Assembly: GCA_934216615.1 (NCBI GenBank)
Contig: CAKQCB010000001.1
Coordinates: forward strand, 310,001 to 374,000
DNA from: an uncultured Anaerolineae bacterium
Lineage (GTDB): Bacteria > Chloroflexota > Anaerolineae > Aggregatilineales > Phototrophicaceae
DNA: 64,000 nucleotides
Direction of reading: 5' to 3'
Under the pieces are notes generated by a model that saw only the letters and a list, made by a program, of their open reading frames with translations, made no database searches and had not been told where the DNA came from. Positions 1 to 7,883 of this stretch are shown here, one piece after another. The position numbers and the translations under genes are program-made. Position 1 is the first letter of the stretch. The number at the start of each line of letters is the position of its first letter.

Positions 1-801
1 ACGACGATGGCGAATGAATTGGTTTTATTTAACCGCCGTCACGACAATGACGCTGTAGCGCGAGCTGTGTTTGAGGCGCGTAGGGCAGGGTTTAACAACC
101 TGAATCTTGATCTGATTTATGGGTTTCCTCACCAAACGCTTGAAACGTGGGAAAACACGCTTCAGCAGGCAGTTGTATTAAAACCCCAACATTTGTCGTT
201 GTATGCGTTGGGGGTTGAGGAGGGAACCTCGATGAAAACATGGATTGAGCGCGGGCGTATTCCCGCCCCTGATGACGACCTCGCCGCAGATATGTACGAC
301 CTTGCGACGGACTTCTTAGGCAAGCAAGGGTTTCATCAATATGAAATTAGCAATTGGGCACAAGACGGCTTTGAATGTCGTCATAACCTGCAATATTGGT
401 GGAATGATCCTTATGTAGGTTTAGGGCCAGGCGCTCATGGTTTTGCCAGTGGAACACGCTATTCTGTGCTGCTATCCCCACAGCGTTATGTAAAAGGGTT
501 ATTACAAAACGACCGTGAAAACCAACTGAAATTTCCGCGCACCCCTGTGACGGAAGAAGCCCATGATTTAGATCAAGATGATGAGATCATCGAAACGTTG
601 TTGATGGGGCTGCGGTTGACTACCAGAGGGGTTTCTGTTGAGGGTTTTCGTCAGCGGTTTGGTTTGGATATGCTCGACTACCGCGAGGGGATGTTGAAAA
701 AGCATATCCAAACAGGTTTACTGGAAGTGAACCATGACGTGGTTCGTTTAACTGAACAAGGGCGCTTGCTCAGCAATATCATCTTTCGCGATCTGGTTTA
801 A
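1..801 (+). CDS. hemW: HemW-like radical SAM protein, 5' truncated (heme chaperone / coproporphyrinogen oxidase-like)
   Basis: C-terminal part of a HemW-family protein, a radical SAM homologue of HemN that binds heme and is thought to deliver it to respiratory proteins. The open frame runs to base 1, so the gene starts outside the window and the N-terminal CxxxCxxC cluster motif is missing. Visible family signatures are NLDLIYGFPHQT, QHLSLYALGVEEGT, QYEISNWAQ, CRHNLQYW and YVGLGPGAHGF, followed by the C-terminal HemN-type winged-helix region ending in LTEQGRLLSNIIF. An in-frame ATG at base 7 is internal, not the real start. The stop overlaps by 4 bases the stop end of the convergent prenyl synthase gene. 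Identification by family motifs is firm. HemW rather than true oxygen-independent oxidase HemN is favoured by the short inserts and overall pattern. Confidence 0.9.
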   Translation, partial: TTMANELVLFNRRHDNDAVARAVFEARRAGFNNLNLDLIYGFPHQTLETWENTLQQAVVLKPQHLSLYALGVEEGTSMKTWIERGRIPAPDDDLAADMYDLATDFLGKQGFHQYEISNWAQDGFECRHNLQYWWNDPYVGLGPGAHGFASGTRYSVLLSPQRYVKGLLQNDRENQLKFPRTPVTEEAHDLDQDDEIIETLLMGLRLTTRGVSVEGFRQRFGLDMLDYREGMLKKHIQTGLLEVNHDVVRLTEQGRLLSNIIFRDLV

Positions 802-1814
802 GCCTCGCGTTGTAACAAAGAGTTTGTCAACCGAAGTAAAACTTCAGCCTCCGCACCGCTTGGGTTCGCATTTTCAAGCGCTTGCATCGCTTGTTGATGA
901 TAGCGTGTTTCAAGCTCAACGGCATGCTCTTGTGCGTTGACCGCGTTCAAGAGCTGAACGGTGCGGGTGACATCTGCATCAGAAAATTCAGGCTGTAGGT
1001 ATAAGGCTTTCAGGTCTGAGTTTTGTTCTAACCCATATAATACCGGCAGTGATTTTTTTCGCGAGATGATGTCTATTGCAGCGGATTTTCCGGTTTTTTC
1101 TGGGTCGCCCCAAATGCCGAGGATGTCATCACGGATTTGAAATGCGATGCCTAAATTGAGGCCGAATTCTGCAAAATGTCGCGCCCGTTGGGGGTCTTCA
1201 CTGCCGATCAGCGCGCCGATTTCGGTACAAGAAGCGACCAGCGCCGCTGTTTTACCTTTGACCATCGACACGTAATCTTCTGTAGAGATGATGGGTTGCG
1301 TTTCAAACCGCATATCCAGATGTTGACCGCGCGTTAATTCAAGGTTGTTCTCTGTAAACACCTCATAGACGCGCAAAATCGTCTCGGGTTTTAGACCTAG
1401 CGGTTGTAGGCGCGTCAACGCCCGATATGCCATGACGAATAAGGCATCCCCTAAATTAATCGCGTTGGCATTCCCCCAAATTTTCCATGCGGTAGGGCGG
1501 TTATGGCGGGTTTCACTTTGATCTTCTATATCATCATGAACCAATGAGAAGTTATGCAGAATTTCTATCCCTGCGGCGGCTGGAAGGGCTTTTTTCCAAT
1601 CCCCACCAACGGTGGCCGCGCTCAATAAGACCAACAGGGGGCGGATGCGTTTCCCCGCAGGCATGTGATAGGGGTTTCCAAGCTCGTCCACCCATCCAAA
1701 GGGATAGCTGAGCATGACATCAAAGAACGGTGCGGACGGCGCGCTGTTGATGACCGTTCTGAGTTCTTCATCAATCGCGGTGAGATATGTTTCAAAAAGT
1801 CTATTTTGGGACAA
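798..1814 (-). CDS. Polyprenyl diphosphate synthase (GGPP/FPP type)
   Basis: Trans-isoprenyl diphosphate synthase that condenses IPP with allylic diphosphates to make a C15-C25 prenyl chain for carotenoids, quinones or lipids. The first aspartate-rich motif is DDIED at residues 94-98. The second is DDILGIWGD near 229-237, the form seen in many actinobacterial and Chloroflexota GGPP synthases. GKRIRP near 54-59 and KTAAL near 188-192 bind diphosphate. At 338 residues it has normal family length. The start is TTG, chosen because GAGGACTG lies at the right distance upstream and no ATG occurs before residue 34. It lies 13 bases downstream of fni, so the two form an isoprenoid operon (fni makes DMAPP for this enzyme). 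Chain length cannot be read with certainty. Confidence 0.9.
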   Translation of the reverse strand: MSQNRLFETYLTAIDEELRTVINSAPSAPFFDVMLSYPFGWVDELGNPYHMPAGKRIRPLLVLLSAATVGGDWKKALPAAAGIEILHNFSLVHDDIEDQSETRHNRPTAWKIWGNANAINLGDALFVMAYRALTRLQPLGLKPETILRVYEVFTENNLELTRGQHLDMRFETQPIISTEDYVSMVKGKTAALVASCTEIGALIGSEDPQRARHFAEFGLNLGIAFQIRDDILGIWGDPEKTGKSAAIDIISRKKSLPVLYGLEQNSDLKALYLQPEFSDADVTRTVQLLNAVNAQEHAVELETRYHQQAMQALENANPSGAEAEVLLRLTNSLLQREA

Positions 1815-1827
1815 GAGATTTCAGTCC

Positions 1828-2868
1828 TCAGTTTTGGATGAGTGGTGTGTTCTGTAAACTTGAAATGGAATTTGCGCCACTGCATAACATGGCGACCCGT
1901 AACTGCGTGATGAGTTCAGCGGCGAATTGATTGCTGGCTTCGACGGATTCATTGGCGGCTTTTAAGAATTCACCTGCAAGCCCGCCCAATGTGGCACCAA
2001 GCGCAATGCTCTTGGCAATATCAATCCCGTTCTTCAGTCCACCGCTGGCAAAGATGGGAAGGTTAGGGGCACCTGCTTTAGCATATTGAATAGCGTCGGC
2101 GGTTGGGATACCCCAATCCGCAAAAGCTGCGGCGACACGCGCATGGAAGGCGGTCGGCGCACGATGATATTCCACTTCGCTCCAAGACGTTCCACCTGCA
2201 CCTGCAACATCAATCGCGGCCACACCTGCATTGGCGAGGTCACGACAGTTTTGCTCAGAGAAACCCCATCCTACTTCTTTTGCGATGACAGGGACATGAA
2301 TCTGCTTGCAGACGGCTTCCACTTTGTGAAGCAGGCCTGCGAAATTGGTATCCCCTTCGGGCTGGACGGCTTCTTGCAGAACATTAAAATGTAAGATGAG
2401 CGCATCCGCTTCGATCATATCCACAACGGTGCGACATTCATCAATGCCATAGCCATAATTAAATTGCACCGCGCCTAAATTCGCCAAGATGAGCGCATCC
2501 GGCGCGATGTGGCGCACTTTATAGGTGTAGGCCAGTGACGGGTCTTTGATGGCGGCGCGTTGCGAGCCTAACCCGAGTGCAATCTTATATTCTTGGGCGG
2601 TGGCGGCAAGGTGTTCATTCAAGCGTAGCGCGAGGTTAGTCCCGCCCGTCATGGATGAGATTAAAACAGGGGCATTGATGGTTCTGCCAAAGAGGGTGAC
2701 TTTGGTATCAACTTCAGCGAGGTCTAATTCTGGTAACGCCTGATGGAGAAAACGATATTTTTCTAAACCACTCTTGAGGTTAGGAAACTGTACGTTTTTT
2801 TCAAGGTTGATTCGAATGTGTTCTGCTTTACGATCTTCGATAGAAGGTTCGTTCGTGACTTTACTCAT
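1828..2868 (-). CDS. fni: Type 2 isopentenyl-diphosphate delta-isomerase (FMN-dependent)
   Basis: Interconverts IPP and DMAPP using reduced FMN. It is unrelated to the Mn/Mg type 1 enzyme. Family motifs are RKAEHIRI at the N-terminus, ISSMTGGT, GSQRAAI, NLGAVQF, HFNVLQEAVQPEGD (Gln and Glu of the active site), KEVGWGFS, DVAGAGGTSW and the flavin-phosphate loop ASGGLKNGIDIAKSIALGA. The start at 2868 (MSKVTNEP, 346 residues) is preferred over two longer in-frame ATGs because AAGGAACACCGATAT precedes it and the family N-terminus begins here. It is first in a two-gene operon with the prenyl synthase and diverges from the acyl carrier protein gene. Confidence 0.95.
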   Translation of the reverse strand: MSKVTNEPSIEDRKAEHIRINLEKNVQFPNLKSGLEKYRFLHQALPELDLAEVDTKVTLFGRTINAPVLISSMTGGTNLALRLNEHLAATAQEYKIALGLGSQRAAIKDPSLAYTYKVRHIAPDALILANLGAVQFNYGYGIDECRTVVDMIEADALILHFNVLQEAVQPEGDTNFAGLLHKVEAVCKQIHVPVIAKEVGWGFSEQNCRDLANAGVAAIDVAGAGGTSWSEVEYHRAPTAFHARVAAAFADWGIPTADAIQYAKAGAPNLPIFASGGLKNGIDIAKSIALGATLGGLAGEFLKAANESVEASNQFAAELITQLRVAMLCSGANSISSLQNTPLIQN

Positions 2869-2965
2869 ATATCGGTGTTCCTTCATATAAGGGAACTCAA
2901 TCGTACCTAATTGGCATTGGGGTTGCAACGGGGATTGCTGAATTTGACGAGTAATCTTGTGAACA

Positions 2966-2994
2966 CTGGCATGAGATGAGTTTCTTAGTATAAT
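2966..2994 (+). promoter_or_regulatory. Sigma70-type promoter for the acyl carrier protein gene
   Basis: CTGGCA (4 of 6 to the -35 consensus), a 17-base spacer and a perfect TATAAT at 2989-2994 point toward the gene starting at 3051. The leader would be about 50 bases and includes the GGAGGG ribosome site. It lies in the 182-base divergent gap between fni and the carrier protein gene. Confidence 0.65.
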
Positions 2995-3050
2995 TTGGTT
3001 CGGCTTGTTAATTTAGAAATGAACATCTCTGCTCTATCTGGAGGGAAAAA

Positions 3051-3290
3051 ATGGCAACAACTGAAGAAAGAATACAGAAAATCGTCATCGACTTGCTCGG
3101 CGTGGATGCAGAACGTGTTGTGCCTGCAGCCCGTTTCCGCGAAGATTTGGAAGCCGATTCATTGGATCTCGTCGAATTAATCATGGCGTTTGAAGAAGAA
3201 TTTGGCGGCGAAATCAGTGATGAAGATGCGCAAAAGATCACCACTGTTGGTCAGGCAGTCGAATACATTGACTCACACATGGCAGGCTAA
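3051..3290 (+). CDS. acpP: Acyl carrier protein
   Basis: Small acidic carrier of acyl chains in fatty-acid synthesis. The 79 residues hold the canonical [12 protein letters not shown] helix, and Ser37 is the predicted 4'-phosphopantetheine attachment site. Length and charge are typical. GGAGGG sits 5 bases before the ATG and a good promoter lies upstream. It is monocistronic, ending before a bidirectional hairpin. Its partners fabF and plsX are about 30 kb away in the same window on the other strand, so the fatty-acid genes are dispersed rather than clustered as in many bacteria. Confidence 0.97.
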   Translation: MATTEERIQKIVIDLLGVDAERVVPAARFREDLEADSLDLVELIMAFEEEFGGEISDEDAQKITTVGQAVEYIDSHMAG

Positions 3291-3363
3291 TCACCTGCTA
3301 TGGTTTGAAGATGAAAGTTTATCTTCAAATGGTTTCTGTGGTTCTGTCTTAGGGGAATACCAG

Positions 3364-3398
3364 CAGGGATATCTACCTTAGGTATCCCTGTTTATTTT
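3364..3398. terminator. Rho-independent terminator, probably bidirectional
   Basis: An 8-bp perfect stem CAGGGATA/TATCCCTG (3364-3371 with 3383-3390) with an 11-base loop is followed on the plus strand by TTTATTTT. It ends the acyl carrier protein transcript. The minus-strand gene stops inside the loop (3373), so the same hairpin may also serve that operon. A smaller GAAGAT/ATCTTC hairpin precedes it at about 3307-3326. Confidence 0.7.
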
Positions 3399-3987
3399 GC
3401 ATGTAGTTCAACCCTAAAACCATCAGAATAGCAACACTTGCAACCATCGCGCCTGTGCCGATGGTTGTTTGTATTTGGTAGCTGTCCATCAAAGGTTGCG
3501 TGGTGAGCACCCCCACAACGATGCTGATACATGTCGCAACGGCTAACCCTAAGCGGATCAGGGATGCTTTTTGATGGAAGTTCCATGCAAGGATGCCGAA
3601 AATCAACGTGCCGATGGCGATCATTGTTTGTTGTGAGTAATTGGGGTTGTCAAAGGCGGTGATAAACTCGAAGGGTGGTAACTGGGCGATGCTGATCAAG
3701 ACCAAGACGCCCAACGTCAAAAAGCGAAAGAACACAGACCGAAATGATTGCATCGCAAAGAGAACCGCTACCAGCGAGAACGAAAGACGTAAAATAAACG
3801 TTGTGAATAGGGCAGGGGTTTGTGCTGATACCTGCGGGTGCAGGCTCGTCCATTCTGCGAGGTCATTTGCATTCATGCGCAAGCTGGCCCCTTCATGTTG
3901 AACCCACGGTAACGTAAAGCCGACGATGGCGACGATGAATGCCACCGTCACCATGCCGACCCAAACGGTGCGAGGTTGTACTCTCAT
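3373..3987 (-). CDS. Unknown polytopic membrane protein
   Basis: A 204-residue hydrophobic protein with about six predicted membrane segments: a first helix after MRVQPRTVW, a short extracytoplasmic loop near residues 30-55, then helices near 62-80, 86-104, 121-135, 144-163 and 178-194. No catalytic motif or known family is recognised. It is the last gene of the operon with the ChlI-like ATPase and its ATG overlaps that gene's TGA (ATGA), so it is translationally coupled. This suggests, without proof, a membrane partner or client of the ATPase. The coding sequence ends inside a terminator hairpin. Confidence 0.75.
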   Translation of the reverse strand: MRVQPRTVWVGMVTVAFIVAIVGFTLPWVQHEGASLRMNANDLAEWTSLHPQVSAQTPALFTTFILRLSFSLVAVLFAMQSFRSVFFRFLTLGVLVLISIAQLPPFEFITAFDNPNYSQQTMIAIGTLIFGILAWNFHQKASLIRLGLAVATCISIVVGVLTTQPLMDSYQIQTTIGTGAMVASVAILMVLGLNYMQNKQGYLR

Positions 3988-5159
3988 GATTTTTTACCTA
4001 TGATGCGATCCATGTGCCCCAAAATAACCGCATCTTCTTCTTCCTGTTGCTCAAAAAACTGGTTCATAAATTCGCTTTGGCGCTGACGTAACGCCAGCGG
4101 AGCCACAGCACGAATATCCTCAATCCCCGCTTCCGTACGATCATCTGCGGCGGCGTTAGCGCGGGCAGCTTCAAACATGGTGTATTCCGCACGGTGAGAA
4201 TCCAGCGACAACGCGCTGACAAGTTCGATTCCTGTAGTCAAGGCATCTTCTGTGATGGTGATGTGAGGCAAACGCGCTCTTGCCCGTGTGATTTCCTCAC
4301 GAATGATAGCCGTTTCTTCTGCCCAATTCAGATAAAACTGGTAAGGATTATCGCGAAATTCTTTCACGCGATTGTAGACCATCAACCGCTCATTGTTGTC
4401 GGTGATTCCGCGCACATTCACGCGCAAGCCAAAACGATCTAAAATTTGTGGGCGCAGACGGCCTTCTTCAGGGTTCATCGACCCTAAAAGGACAAACCGC
4501 GCGCGGTAGGTGCCTACCATCGCCCCACGGCGAACGGTGTACATCCCTTGTGCTGACGCATCTAAGATCGCATCGATGATTTCATCCGGCAGAAGATTCA
4601 CTTCATCAATGTAGAGTAAATGCCCATCAGCACGGCCTAAAATCCCGCGCTCAAGTTTGATTCGGTTTTGCTGAACGGCGACGCGCTCGTTTACACCACC
4701 TACCACGTCTTCAAGGCGGGCGTTGAGTGGAAGTTCTACAATGCGTGTTGGCTCGTAGTGCGAAATTGATTCCCCTTGATGAAACTTCTCATAACAGTCG
4801 GGATAAATCTGTCGTGCGTGAGGGTGCTCAAGGTCGCGGGGCAAAACCCCTTCTTCACAATCGCTGATTTCGACGTCCGGCAGAATGTCGATCAAGCTAC
4901 GGACGGCGGTTGTCTTGCCGGTTCCGCGTGGGCCGATGAGCAAAACGCCGTTGATCGCAGGGTTGATCAAGCTCAATAAAAGGGCAACCCGCATTTCAAG
5001 CTGTCCCACCAAGGCGATGAATGGGAAGGGGCGAACATCAGCTAACCCCGTATCGGTACTTTTAGCCGCTAAAACCCGTCTTGCGCCTGCGGAATTCAAC
5101 AGGCGCATTAATACGGATGATTGGCTATTCTCGTAATCGGGAAGGATTTCGGATGGCAT
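3984..5159 (-). CDS. ChlI/BchI-like AAA+ ATPase (magnesium chelatase subunit I family)
   Basis: AAA+ ATPase of the chelatase-I clade, whose members form hexameric motors with a VWA-domain partner (ChlD) to drive metal insertion. Motifs are PFPFIALVGQ at the N-terminus, Walker A GPRGTGKT at residues 76-83, Walker B LLYIDE at 181-186, the sensor segment GSMNPEEG near 226-233 and the arginine-bearing RPQILDRFGL. Length (391) matches BchI. GGAG lies upstream of the ATG, 3 bases after the thioesterase stop. No ChlD, ChlH or other bacteriochlorophyll gene lies in this window, so a photosynthetic role is unproven. An orphan MoxR-like chaperone role is the alternative. Confidence 0.85.
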   Translation of the reverse strand: MPSEILPDYENSQSSVLMRLLNSAGARRVLAAKSTDTGLADVRPFPFIALVGQLEMRVALLLSLINPAINGVLLIGPRGTGKTTAVRSLIDILPDVEISDCEEGVLPRDLEHPHARQIYPDCYEKFHQGESISHYEPTRIVELPLNARLEDVVGGVNERVAVQQNRIKLERGILGRADGHLLYIDEVNLLPDEIIDAILDASAQGMYTVRRGAMVGTYRARFVLLGSMNPEEGRLRPQILDRFGLRVNVRGITDNNERLMVYNRVKEFRDNPYQFYLNWAEETAIIREEITRARARLPHITITEDALTTGIELVSALSLDSHRAEYTMFEAARANAAADDRTEAGIEDIRAVAPLALRQRQSEFMNQFFEQQEEEDAVILGHMDRIIGKKS

Positions 5160-5162
5160 GGC

Positions 5163-5660
5163 TTAACTGTCTCCTTCACCTTGTTCTAAATTACGTTGTT
5201 GTTTGCGGTATTCCTGCCGACGCTGCGCTTGTTCCCCGCGCAAACGTTCTTCAGGGGTGATATATTCGATTTCAGGCACGCTGACAGGACGCCCATCTTC
5301 GCCTAACGCAACGTAGACTAAATACGCGGTATTGGTGATTTTTGCTTCGCCAGTAAACGGATGTTCCGCTACAACTTCCACCCGCACTTCCATAGACGTG
5401 CGCCCCGTGTACGTCAGCTCTGCTTTGCATTGGACGAGATGACCTAAACGGATCGGCTCCATAAACGTCATCGAGTCAATCGCAACGGTGACTACCGGAC
5501 GGTTTGCATGACGCATCGCAACCAACGCGCCCGCTTCGTCCACCATTTTCATGATGACCCCACCGTGAACATTTCCTAATGTGTTTGAATCTTGCGGCCC
5601 CATGAGGCTACTTAGGGTAAAACGAGAGTCGGAAATGTGTTTCTTACTGCGTTCTTGCAT
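5163..5660 (-). CDS. Acyl-CoA thioesterase, hotdog fold (YciA/BACH type)
   Basis: Hydrolyses acyl-CoA to free acid and CoA in the cytoplasm. The hotdog catalytic segment SNTLGNVHGGVIMKMVDEAG lies at residues 25-44 and carries the Asn and Asp/Glu residues expected in YciA/BACH thioesterases. A second signature, MTFMEPIRLG, follows near 70. After the roughly 120-residue fold, a charged tail (ITPEERLRGEQAQRR onward) of about 35 residues resembles the C-terminal tail of other bacterial members. GGAG precedes the ATG. It sits between the small beta-flower-like gene and the ChlI-like ATPase with 3-base gaps, so all are co-transcribed. Confidence 0.88.
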   Translation of the reverse strand: MQERSKKHISDSRFTLSSLMGPQDSNTLGNVHGGVIMKMVDEAGALVAMRHANRPVVTVAIDSMTFMEPIRLGHLVQCKAELTYTGRTSMEVRVEVVAEHPFTGEAKITNTAYLVYVALGEDGRPVSVPEIEYITPEERLRGEQAQRRQEYRKQQRNLEQGEGDS

Positions 5661-5663
5661 AAG

Positions 5664-6053
5664 TTACTCCGAGTCGGGTGTTAAGTCGGATAAACGCTTG
5701 AAAACATCCGGGTCCCATTCAAGCACATCTATTTTATCAAATCCTAGATCGCCCGTTTGTGGGGGAAGGGGGGCGCGAGCAGGTAATTTTTCTGGTTTTT
5801 TAGGTTTGGGTGGGGTTGGAATCAAGGGACGGCGGGGGGCATTCCGCTTGCGGACAATGCGACCATCTTGAACTAAATTACCGATCCATTCACCAGAGGA
5901 TGTGTATACATCATAAATATCTTCCAACACAAACCCGATGTATTCACCACGAGGATCAAATAAATAAGGGCCTAACTTGGTGGCTTGCCAATCCCCCGGG
6001 CTATCAAATACAAAAAATGGCTTATTGGGATCAATCACAAAACGGCGCGACAT
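5664..6053 (-). CDS. Small protein with beta-flower-like repeats
   Basis: 129 residues of unknown function. The N-terminal 75 residues contain short repeated strands (FFVFDSPGDW, YLFDPRGEYIGFVLED, DVYTSSGEWIGNLVQDG) resembling the four-fold beta-flower domain, a small barrel-like fold of unknown role. A Pro/Lys-rich linker follows (about residues 76-100), then an acidic C-terminus. There is no signal peptide or membrane segment. AAGGATTC precedes the ATG. It is the first gene of the minus-strand operon with the thioesterase, ATPase and membrane protein. The fold assignment is by eye and moderate. Confidence 0.72.
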   Translation of the reverse strand: MSRRFVIDPNKPFFVFDSPGDWQATKLGPYLFDPRGEYIGFVLEDIYDVYTSSGEWIGNLVQDGRIVRKRNAPRRPLIPTPPKPKKPEKLPARAPLPPQTGDLGFDKIDVLEWDPDVFKRLSDLTPDSE

Positions 6054-6160
6054 GAATATGAATCCTTGCTTTTCTACTAGAATGAGAGGAAGTTGATATG
6101 CAACTTAATGATATTATGAATAGCTCAGGTCGTTCCCTAAAGAAATCCCTAAAACCGAGT

Positions 6161-7306
6161 TTATAAGTGGGAATAAATACCCAATAATTGACGGGCTGAA
6201 CGTTCCCATGTGAGTTCTGTCGCTCGCTTCAAACCCCGCGTCCGTAAACTTCCGCGTAGTGTGTCGTCATGAATGAGTTGATGCAGACCCTGCGCCATTT
6301 CATCCACATTGTAGGGATCAATCAAAACGGCGCCATCTCCCGCAACTTCCGGCAGGGATGAAATGTTCGCGGTGAGAACGGGGGTTCCACATGCCATGCC
6401 CTCTAAGACGGGCAGGCCGAAGCCTTCATACAGTGAGGGCGTTGCGACGACGGTTGCGAACGAATATAAGGCGGGCAGATCAGCGTCATCCGCATAGCCG
6501 ATCAGATGGACATGATCTTTCATGTTGAGGTCATCGATAGATTTGAAGATGGGATGGTCAAGCCATCCTTTGCCCCCTGAAATGACCAGATCAATCTCTG
6601 TGCCTTGCGCGCGAACCTGAGCGACCGCTTGGATCAACCGTTCATAGTTTTTGCGTGGCTGGACTGTGCCAACCGCAAAGATATACGGGCGGTTGAAGTA
6701 ATATTTTTTTTGGAGTGTTTCTTTGATGGAAATGTCTGTGATGGGGTGAAAGCGGGATTCGACCCCGCTTAATAAAACCGTGATCTTGTCTGGTGGGGTG
6801 TTGTACAGCGCGATCAAATCTTCTTTGGTCGCGGTAGAGTCCGCCACAATATGATCTGCGCGCTGGACGGATTTAGGGACAACCCGATCCAAATAAGCTT
6901 TTAAGGACGGTTGAGCGGTTTCCGGCACGCGCACAAAAGAAAGATCATGCACAGTGAGGAGCGTGCGCGTCTTCTTGTGTGTTGGGGGAAGGACAAAATC
7001 AGTCGCATGGTAGATGTCGAGTGCACCCGTGAACATTTCCACTGGCAGGGGGATGTTCGCTCGGTGCCAAAGGCGTGCAAACCATGCGGGGGTGATGCGT
7101 GACGGGTGCCATTCGAAATGATTTGATGGCGTTGCTGGCAAAGAAGATTTGTCGGCGCCCGCAACAAACAGGCGATAGACATCTTCACGAGGCGCGATGA
7201 GGGCTAAGGCTTTCACCAATTCGCGAACATACCGTCCGATGCCCCCACCTTGTTCATAGGCAGGTGTGTAGTCAATGCCAATGGTGCGCAATTTAGTCGA
7301 TGTCAC
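6161..7306 (-). CDS. Family 4 glycosyltransferase
   Basis: GT-B retaining glycosyltransferase that transfers a sugar from a nucleotide donor during polysaccharide assembly on the cytoplasmic side. The N-terminal acceptor domain begins IGIDYTPAYEQGGGIGRYVREL, a typical GT4 glycine-rich loop. The C-terminal donor domain carries FAVGTVQPRKNYERLI and PSLYEGFGLPVLEGMACGTPV (the EX7E-type motif), both standard. Start is GTG, overlapping the end of the gtrA-like gene by 14 bases. It is the last gene of the run from the decarboxylase at 10298 down to here. The sugar transferred is not predictable. Confidence 0.9.
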   Translation of the reverse strand: MTSTKLRTIGIDYTPAYEQGGGIGRYVRELVKALALIAPREDVYRLFVAGADKSSLPATPSNHFEWHPSRITPAWFARLWHRANIPLPVEMFTGALDIYHATDFVLPPTHKKTRTLLTVHDLSFVRVPETAQPSLKAYLDRVVPKSVQRADHIVADSTATKEDLIALYNTPPDKITVLLSGVESRFHPITDISIKETLQKKYYFNRPYIFAVGTVQPRKNYERLIQAVAQVRAQGTEIDLVISGGKGWLDHPIFKSIDDLNMKDHVHLIGYADDADLPALYSFATVVATPSLYEGFGLPVLEGMACGTPVLTANISSLPEVAGDGAVLIDPYNVDEMAQGLHQLIHDDTLRGSLRTRGLKRATELTWERSARQLLGIYSHL

Positions 7307-7883
7307 CGAATGTCCAGTAACGGTTGGCGAGGAAGTTCCAAATCATGACCACGACAACCCCCGTTAAGAGGGCCAGCATGGAGCCTAATTTGGCTTCGGC
7401 GCTGTGCGATGGCTCATACAGCGGGCGGATGATACGAATCAGTGGGAGGAAGATCGGCATGAAGGTTGTGCCTAAGAATTCGAAACTACTGCTGACCCAA
7501 ATCGAACGCGCTGCCCAACCGATCACATTAATCACCGTGAACTGTACCATCTGCTTTTTCGCAGAACGTGAGCGCGAGTCTGGATAGGTCCAATAGCGGT
7601 TCCAGAGGAAATTGCTGGTGACCGCCAAGAAAAAGGCGACGGTGCTGACAAAGAATACTTTGAGTGTCGCGTTGGGTTCTACAGGGGGCAGAATCGTCGC
7701 TTGCAAGAAAAACACGGTTCCGAAGTCGATGACCGCGCCTAACGCGCCGACCATCGCAAATTTAATAAACCGTTCTACTCCTTTGGAGCGGTCGCCAAAG
7801 CGGTTTGAAACAGCGTGAACAGGGACATCCAGCGTTTTTCGGAGACCAATGTGTTTAATTTTCATGCGCTTTACTTGTGTCAT
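7293..7883 (-). CDS. GtrA-family membrane protein
   Basis: GtrA proteins are four-helix membrane proteins implicated in flipping of polyprenyl-linked sugars or in cell-surface polysaccharide synthesis. The 196 residues have a 40-residue cytoplasmic lead, then FIKFAMVGALGAVIDFGTVF, a typical GtrA first helix, and two copies of the family's NRYWTF/NRYWTY motif (FLWNRYWTYPDS and FLANRYWTFGDI). ATG at 7883. A second in-frame ATG at 7865 is possible. It overlaps both neighbours (28 bases with the ligase gene, 14 with the GT4 gene), so it is clearly part of the exopolysaccharide operon. Confidence 0.9.
   Translation of the reverse strand: MTQVKRMKIKHIGLRKTLDVPVHAVSNRFGDRSKGVERFIKFAMVGALGAVIDFGTVFFLQATILPPVEPNATLKVFFVSTVAFFLAVTSNFLWNRYWTYPDSRSRSAKKQMVQFTVINVIGWAARSIWVSSSFEFLGTTFMPIFLPLIRIIRPLYEPSHSAEAKLGSMLALLTGVVVVMIWNFLANRYWTFGDID

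Noticed and set aside
1828..2928. A longer N-terminus for fni (start at 2928 or 2886).
   Set aside because: The ATG at 2868 has AAGGAACACCGATAT upstream and matches the family N-terminus. The extension codes for no conserved segment.
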